Positions 58,272 through 64,000 of a DNA stretch of 64,000 nucleotides are shown here, piece after piece. The notes beneath the pieces are model-generated. The model ran no database searches. It worked only from the letters and a program-made list of their open reading frames with translations, and had not been told where the DNA came from. The number at the start of each line of letters is the position of its first letter. Position 1 is the stretch's first letter. The translations under genes were made by a program, and so were the position numbers. Source of the DNA: Strongylocentrotus droebachiensis (taxonomy: Eukaryota; Echinodermata; Echinoidea; Camarodonta; Strongylocentrotidae); assembly GCA_035222895.1 (NCBI GenBank), contig JAVYIG010000117.1, forward strand, positions 646,001-710,000, written 5' to 3'.

Positions 58272-58275
58272 ATCC
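58204..58275. repeat. (CT)n tract after a C run
   Basis: Pure pyrimidine run, preceded by C runs at 58160-58205. Confidence 0.85.
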
Positions 58276-58297
58276 TCTCTGTGTAGCTATCTCTTTG

Positions 58298-60143
58298 CAG
58301 TGGGGGATCCAGGCCCCCCCCCCTGGCAAAAAAAAGAAGGAAAAAAAAGGGGAAAGTTTTTTTGTGTTCCTTCCCCCCCCCCCCCTTCCTAATCCAGTGA
58401 ACGAAAAATCTGACCGTGATTAAATGCCTTAAAACCCCTGGGCTTCCGGGGCTCTGCCCCCTTGATTTCACCTAGGGCCAAAAGTCAGGCACTTGGATTC
58501 TCATCTGACGGTAATTTAATGCCTAAAACCCCTGAGCTCTTGGGGGCTCCGCCCCTGGACACCACACCAATTAGCGACCTACCAGTTAATAAGGTATCAA
58601 AATATGCTCATCTGACCGTAATTAAATGCCTAAAAACCCTTGGCTTCCGGTGGCTCTGTCTCCTGGACCCCACCTAGGGCTCTAAGGCGGACGGCTGGAT
58701 GCTAATCTGACGGTAATGTAAAGCTTAAAAGCCCTGAGCTTCTGGGGTCTCGGCCCCCTGGACCTCACGCCAATTAGTGTCCTGCCAGAGTCACAAATAA
58801 GGTATCAAAATACGTTTATCTGACCGTAACACCCCTTAGTTTCCGGGGCTCCATCCCCTTGACCCCACTAGGGGCCCTAAGGCAGGTCCCCGCATGCTTG
58901 TCTGACCGTTATTAAATGCCAAAAACCCCTGAGCTTCTGGGGGCTCCGCCCCCTGGACCCCATGCCAATTAGTGGCCTGCCAGTGTCACAAGAAAGGTAT
59001 AAATATGCTCATCTGACGTAATTTGATGTTTAAAACCCCTTAGCTTCTGAGGGCTCCGCCTTCTGGACCCAACACCAATTTGTGTCCTGCCAGTGTCACC
59101 AAATTAATAAGGTATCAAAATATGCTCATCTGACCGTAATTTATTGCCCAAAACCCCTGAACTTCCGGGGGCTTTGCCCCCTGGACCCCACGCCAATTCT
59201 TGACCTTCCAGTGTCACAAGAAAGGTATATATATGCTCATCTGACGTAATTTGATGTTTAAAACCCCTTAGCTTCTGAGGGCTCCGCCTTCTGGACCCAA
59301 TACCAATTTGTGTCCTCCCAATGTCACAAATAAGGTATAAAAATATTATGCTCATCTGACCGTAATTTATTGCCCAAAACCCCCTGAGCTTCCGGGGCTC
59401 CGCCCCCTGGACCCCACGCCAATTCTTGACCTTCCAGTGGTACAAATAAGGTATAAAATATGCTCATCTGACGATAATTTAATGTATAAACCCCAGAGCT
59501 TCCGGGGGCTCTGCCCCCTGGACCCAACACCAATTTGTGTCCTGCCAGTGTCACCAATTAATAAAGTATCAAAATATGCTCATCTGACCGTAATTTATTG
59601 CCCGAAACCCCTGAACTTCCGGGGGCTTTGCCCCCTGGACCCCATGCCAATTCGTGACCTGCCAGTGTCACAAATAAGGTATCGAAATATGCTCATCTCA
59701 CCGTAATTTATTGCCCAAACCCCCTTAACTTCCGGGGCTCCGCCCCTGGACCCCACGCCAATTCTTGACCTTCCAGTGTAAAAAATAAGGTATAAAATAT
59801 GCTCATCTGACCGTAATTTATTGCCCAATACCACTGTTCTTCCGGGGGCTCTGCCCCCTGGACCCCATGCCAATTCGTTGCCTGCCAGTGTCACAAATAG
59901 GGTATCAAATATTCTAATCTGACAGTAATTAAATGATTATACCCCCTGAGCTTCTAGGGGCTCCACCCCTTGACCCCCGCCGAGAAACGTTCAGCGGGGC
60001 CTGCATGTTAGAGTGGGGTGATGGGAATTTTTTTGTTTGTCTACTCCATCCCCCAAACGTTGTAACCATTACGTACCAATATGTGGCTCGCATAATTTCA
60101 AATTTGCCCCACCCCTCCCCAAGAAATCCTTGATCCGCGCCTG
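58298..60143. mobile_element. probable hAT-like element carrying a 113-bp satellite array
   Basis: The left end CAGTGGGGGATCCAGG and right end (inverted) CAGGCGCGGATCAAGG are imperfect inverted repeats of a common hAT form. The flanking octamers TCTCTTTG and ACTCTCTG agree at six of eight, consistent with a decayed target duplication. The interior is almost entirely the array at 58405-59960. No transposase. Confidence 0.5.
58405..59960. repeat. tandem array, about 14-15 units of roughly 113 bp
   Basis: Each unit carries CATCTGACCGTAAT, AAAACCCCTGAGCTTCC, GGGGGCTCCGCCCCCTGGAC and CCAGTGTCACAAATAAGGTA in the same order. GGGGGC/GCCCCC in each unit forms a small hairpin. Unit lengths vary by about ten bases and divergence is modest. 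Open frames on the minus strand through it are by-products. Confidence 0.8.
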
Positions 60144-60605
60144 ACTCTCTGACTCCTCCAACTTCTATTTCTTTCATTCCTCCCTGCAGTGTCCTAAAAG
60201 TTTTGATTCTCAACCATTTTAGGTTATTCTTGCATGCTGCCCTCTCTTGGCAAGAAACATGTATGGCGAAAAATGGATTCGGGAATAAAGACTTATTATG
60301 CACCCGTCGTCCCGTCCTCAATAGTCTCGGTGGTGGTTCAACACTCCTGAATTTCAGGTGTTATGTGTTTATTTTTAAAACCACCTGTACTATTTCTACA
60401 GGTTTGGAAAAATAATTTAACCGGGTAGTGGAATTTTTATTCATATTTAGCATGATCAGGTAAGTTCAACCGATCTTGGAGAAAAAGTGCGCCATGCAGC
60501 CAGGGGCGTCGCTAGACCTTTTTCAGTGGGGGGGGGGGGGGGGGGGGGGGGGGTGTAGAGGCCAACGATTACCGACAAAACTAGCCACCAATTACCGACA
60601 AAATT

Positions 60606-61156
60606 AAATGTCCCAATATCTACAAATTTAACCCTATAAACCCGGGGCCGAAGGCTAAATTGTTTTTCCTATGGACTATCTATAGAGTACCGAAGCTGTG
60701 ACATCATAAAAATCAATTTTTAGAATTTCTAAAAAAATTCTTTATTTCCGAAAGAGCAGCAAAAATAATGTTCAAATGTCGAAAATCAATTGAATATGTT
60801 AAGTATTGGCTGAGATATGACCATCTGAATAAATATATTTCCTATAGGAACTCGGTGTTATTTGCTCTGGCTCCTTATGTTAGGAGCCAGAGCAAATAAC
60901 ACCGAGTTCCTATAGGAAATATATTTATTCAGATGGTCATATCTCAGCCAATACTTAACACATTCAATTGATTTTCGACATAATTATGGACATTATTTTT
61001 AATGCTCTTTTGGAATATGTAGAAAAAATTGAGAAATTCTAAAAATAGATTTTTGATGACGTCACACTTCACCACTCTATAGATAGTCCATAGGAAAAAC
61101 AATTTAGCCTTCGGCCCCGGGTTTATAGGGTTAAATTTGTAGATATTGGGACATTT
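60606..61156. repeat. 551-bp near-perfect palindrome
   Basis: The arms run from AAATGTCCC (60606) to GGGACATTT (61156) and meet at a six-base loop near 60877-60882 between GGCTCCT and AGGAGCC. The central 40-odd bp of each arm match perfectly; small differences appear further out. Confidence 0.85.
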
Positions 61157-61324
61157 GTGTGCGCAAATGGTCATTTTCCTCGACGACATGAATATACGAA
61201 TTATTTCGTCAACTTAGTCAGCATCATAGTTTAGATAGCTATATATTTTAATGCAGGCGCGGAGCTAGGATCTTATTTTAGGGAGGGGCTGCAGTATAGT
61301 GAGCAAGCGAATCACTTAAAGGGG

Positions 61325-62520
61325 GATGGGTGATAGCCCTCCCGCGCGAAGCGCGGAAGCTTTAGACGTTTCCTTAAATTAATAGGAAAAGAAGACGATT
61401 CGGTGTACTCTTCTCGACTCTTAATCCTTATCTGAATTCAGTTCTCCCCTCCCGCACGAAGCGCGGAAGTTTTGACGTTTCATTAAATTATTAGAGAAAG
61501 TAGACGGTTCGTTGAACCGTGCTCGACTCTTAATCCTTGTCTGAATGAAGTTTCCCTCTCCCGCGCGAAGGGCGGAATTTTTGGCGTTTCATTAAAGTAT
61601 TAGAGAAAGAAGACGATTCGTTGTACCGTTTTCGACTATTAATAAGCCCTAATTGTCTGAAATCAGTTTCCCCCTTTAGCGCGAAGCGCGGAAGCTTTGA
61701 CGTTTCCTTAAATTTGTAGAGAAAGCAGACGATTCGTTCCGTTTTCGACTCTTAATCCTTGTCTGAATTCAGTTCTCCCCCTCCCGCGCGCAGCGCGAAA
61801 AGTTTAGACGTTTGATTTAATTATTATAGAAAGAAGACGATTCGTTGTACTGCTCTCGATTCTTAACCCTTATCTGAATTCAATTCTCCCTCGGAAGTTT
61901 TGGCATTTCATTAAATTATTAGAGAAAGCAGACGATTCGTTGAACCGTGCTCGACTCTTAATTATTATCTGAATTCAGCTTCTCCCCTCCCGCGCGAAGC
62001 TCGGAAACTTTGACGTTTCATTAAATTATGAGAAAAAGCAGACGATTCAGTGTACTGTTCTCGACTCTTAATCCTTATCTGAATTCTGTTCTCCCCCTCC
62101 CGTGCGAAGCGCGGAAGTTTTAACGTTTTATTAAATTATTAGAGAAAAAAGACGATTCGGTGTTCTGTTCTCGACTCTTAATCCTTATCTGAATTCAGTT
62201 CTCCTCCTCCTGCGCGAAGCGCGGAAGCTTTGACGTTTCATTAAATTATGAGTAAAAGCAGACGATTCGGTGTACTGTTCTCGACTCTTAATCCTTATCT
62301 GAATTCAGTTCTCCCCCTCCCGCGCGAAGCGCGGAAGTTTTGACGTTTCATTAAATCATTAGAGAAAGAAGACGATTCGTTGTCCCGTTCTCGACTGGTC
62401 TAAATGAAGTTTTCCCCTCCCGCGCGAAGCGCGGAATTTTTGGCGTTTCATCAAAATATAGAGAAAGGAAGACGATTCGTCATACCGTAGTTGACTCTTA
62501 ATCCTTGTTTGAATTTAGTT
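61325..62520. repeat. tandem array, about 11 units of roughly 108 bp
   Basis: Each unit has CCCGCGCGAAGCGCGGAAG, TTTGACGTTTCATTAAATTA, AGACGATTCG and TCTCGACTCTTAATCC in order. CGCGAAGCGCG is a hairpin in most units. One unit near 61890 lacks its GC-rich part. Confidence 0.8.
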
Positions 62521-62789
62521 TCCCCGAAAATTTTAAACCTTTGATTTCTTTCGCTGATATTATAGGAAAGTGAAATTTCGAGAAAATACAAGTATTGTAT
62601 AGTTGTATAGTCACTCTCGAAGTCGTCACAGCGGATAAAAAGTCACAGTTCGTAGGGAAAAAAACTGGTTGGCCGACCGACAATATTCATCCCACCGACT
62701 TCAAAATTCTGCATTGATATAGTACACGAGGATCGAGCAAGAATACCGACACACCGGACCCGACATAGCAACATATTTACCCGTGTCTT

Positions 62790-63110
62790 TCTTGCTCCCT
62801 CGACGAGACGACTCCACCCAACAACCCCCTTCTCTCTTTTACTCCCACTTTTCCTCTCTCATGCTCTTACCTCCCCTCTCTCTCCTCTCTTTCATCTCCC
62901 GTTTCTTTTGTTTCCCTTTTCTCTTTTTTCTTCTTTTTTCCCTTTTCTTTCTTCTCTTTCTTTTCCTTTCTTTCCTCTCCTCCCTCTTTTTCTTTTTTCT
63001 CTTTCTTTCTTCTCTTTTCTTTCCTTTCTTTTCCTTTCTTTTCCTTTCTCTTTTCTTTTTTTCTTTTCTTTCCTTTCCCTCTCTTTTTTCCCTCCCCCTT
63101 TTCTCTTTTT
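62790..63110. repeat. T/C-rich pyrimidine tract
   Basis: About 320 bp of nearly pure pyrimidine (TTTTCTTTCCTTT-type). Long open frames on both strands are artefacts of composition. Confidence 0.85.
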
Positions 63111-64000
63111 TCCCGACGGCAGCGCAATTTTACCGACAATATCCTGACGGGTGGGGGGGGGGGGGTGTCGCACCCCCACACACCCCCCCCCCCCCTTTGG
63201 CGACGCCCCTGCATGCAGCAATGTACATGACAACTCTCGAAGTTTCGTAATTAAAGATGAAAACTGTAGTCACAAAAAGATATCTTAACTTTTAACTTTA
63301 TTGTAAAATTAAATTCAGTGGGAGTACTTGATCATATTAATTGTTGGATATTCCCTTCCTGTCTAGAAATATATACAATGATTCATTAACATTTCAATTA
63401 CGCTAATACTATGGCAACTGTCTTACTTATGTATTATCAACTACATGATTTGACTTGTTAATATTTTTTAATACAAACTTTACAAAAATCATTTTATCAT
63501 TGATGCACAAAAAAAGAAATCGTTATCAAAAAGAAAGGATTATTTTTATTTTCTTCACAATTCTAACAACTGTCGATATCATGCCACACCAACAAACTAT
63601 GCACATAAAAAGGTGGTACATTAAAATTACAACGGAATATAAATCTTCCACCAACACCAACCAATCTAAACATAATAGTTAAAACAAACTATCGAACCAA
63701 TGCTTTTTTTTTCTTCTTCTTCTTCTCCTTTTTCTGCTTCATACACATTACTCTTTGAGCCTTTGATGATCTAAAAAGTTTTAAAATTTAAACTGTTCGT
63801 GAATTCACATCTTTAAAATAAAAATGGTTGCATAAATTCGCATAAATAACATTTTTCTTCCTGATCACGTTCGCCCAAATCTCAATTACTAATAGTAGGT
63901 AGAGTACCCACAGAATAAGAATACGTCACACATGTTTAATTTTGATTTTGTACCAAAGATCTCATTGAAAGCTTTATTTTGCTACCAAAATTTTCAAATC

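Larger units (their letters stand above)
60501..63211. mobile_element. 2.7-kb composite hAT-like element with 8-bp target duplication
   Basis: CATGCAGC is duplicated exactly at 60493-60500 and 63212-63219. The ends CAGGGGCGTCGC and GCGACGCCCCTG are perfect 12-bp inverted repeats. Inside, in order: a G run, a 551-bp palindrome (60606-61156), a tandem array (61325-62520), AT-rich sequence, a pyrimidine tract (62790-63110), and G and C runs. No transposase frame; non-autonomous. Confidence 0.8.
55691..64000. other. 5' flank of crumbs, no gene recognised
   Basis: No exon of another gene was found. It contains the promoter-side DNA, a 161-bp hAT-like MITE, a TTAA MITE, two tandem-array elements, many G/C homopolymer runs, and AT-rich unique sequence at 63215-64000 in which I see nothing. 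Confidence 0.6.

Noticed and set aside
58405-59960. Possible CRISPR-like or coding repeat array
   Set aside because: Units are contiguous tandem repeats with no spacers, in animal DNA; the repeated minus-strand peptides come from the satellite.
62783-63250. 155-codon frame rich in Phe/Leu/Ser and opposite Lys/Glu-rich frames
   Set aside because: Direct translation of a pyrimidine tract; composition artefact.

Overview
The window is animal nuclear DNA, AT-rich, intron-rich and crowded with short transposon relics. It contains one large host gene, read on the minus strand: a crumbs (CRB) homologue, an apical-polarity transmembrane protein. I place it in a marine deuterostome invertebrate, most likely an echinoderm. 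That rests on the deuterostome/ecdysozoan-style Crumbs architecture, the long introns, the dense palindromic ACATGTACA-type sequence and the mix of hAT-like, TTAA-type, CR1/L2-like and tRNA-SINE elements. The species is not determined, and other marine invertebrates are possible.

The gene runs from an ATG at 55690 down to a TGA at 6034. I assembled 15 coding exons by eye from the sequence. All 14 junctions have GT/AG ends and matching phases, and the coding total is 6501 nt, or 2166 residues plus the stop. The domain order is signal peptide (split over exons 1 and 2), LamG1, an EGF block, LamG2, one EGF, LamG3, one EGF plus a half EGF, LamG4, a long EGF block, one transmembrane helix, and a 38-40 residue tail. 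The tail has the Crumbs FERM-binding stretch and ends in the PDZ ligand ERLI. I count 33 EGF repeats plus the half repeat.

Layout: 1-6033 is AT-rich downstream sequence with the 3' UTR. Exons 15-2 lie at 6034-37502. Intron 1 (37503-55635, about 18 kb) holds a 5'-truncated LINE with an open reverse-transcriptase frame nested inside a TTAA-flanked element, a 1.7 kb foldback hAT-like element with an exact 8-bp target duplication, and two old tandem duplications. Exon 1 sits alone at 55636-55690. Beyond it, 55691-64000 is 5' flank with no recognisable gene. It carries three hAT-like elements, of which one is a 2.7 kb composite holding a 551-bp near-perfect palindrome and a tandem array.

The most unusual observations are three decayed tandem copies of the 5' half of exon 13 inside intron 12, the composite hAT element upstream of the gene, transposon-borne perfect DR1 nuclear-receptor sites in intron 5, and a four-cysteine half EGF at the exon 7/8 junction. 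I did not find an operon-like or otherwise new multi-gene system, a CRISPR array, or any virus-like element.
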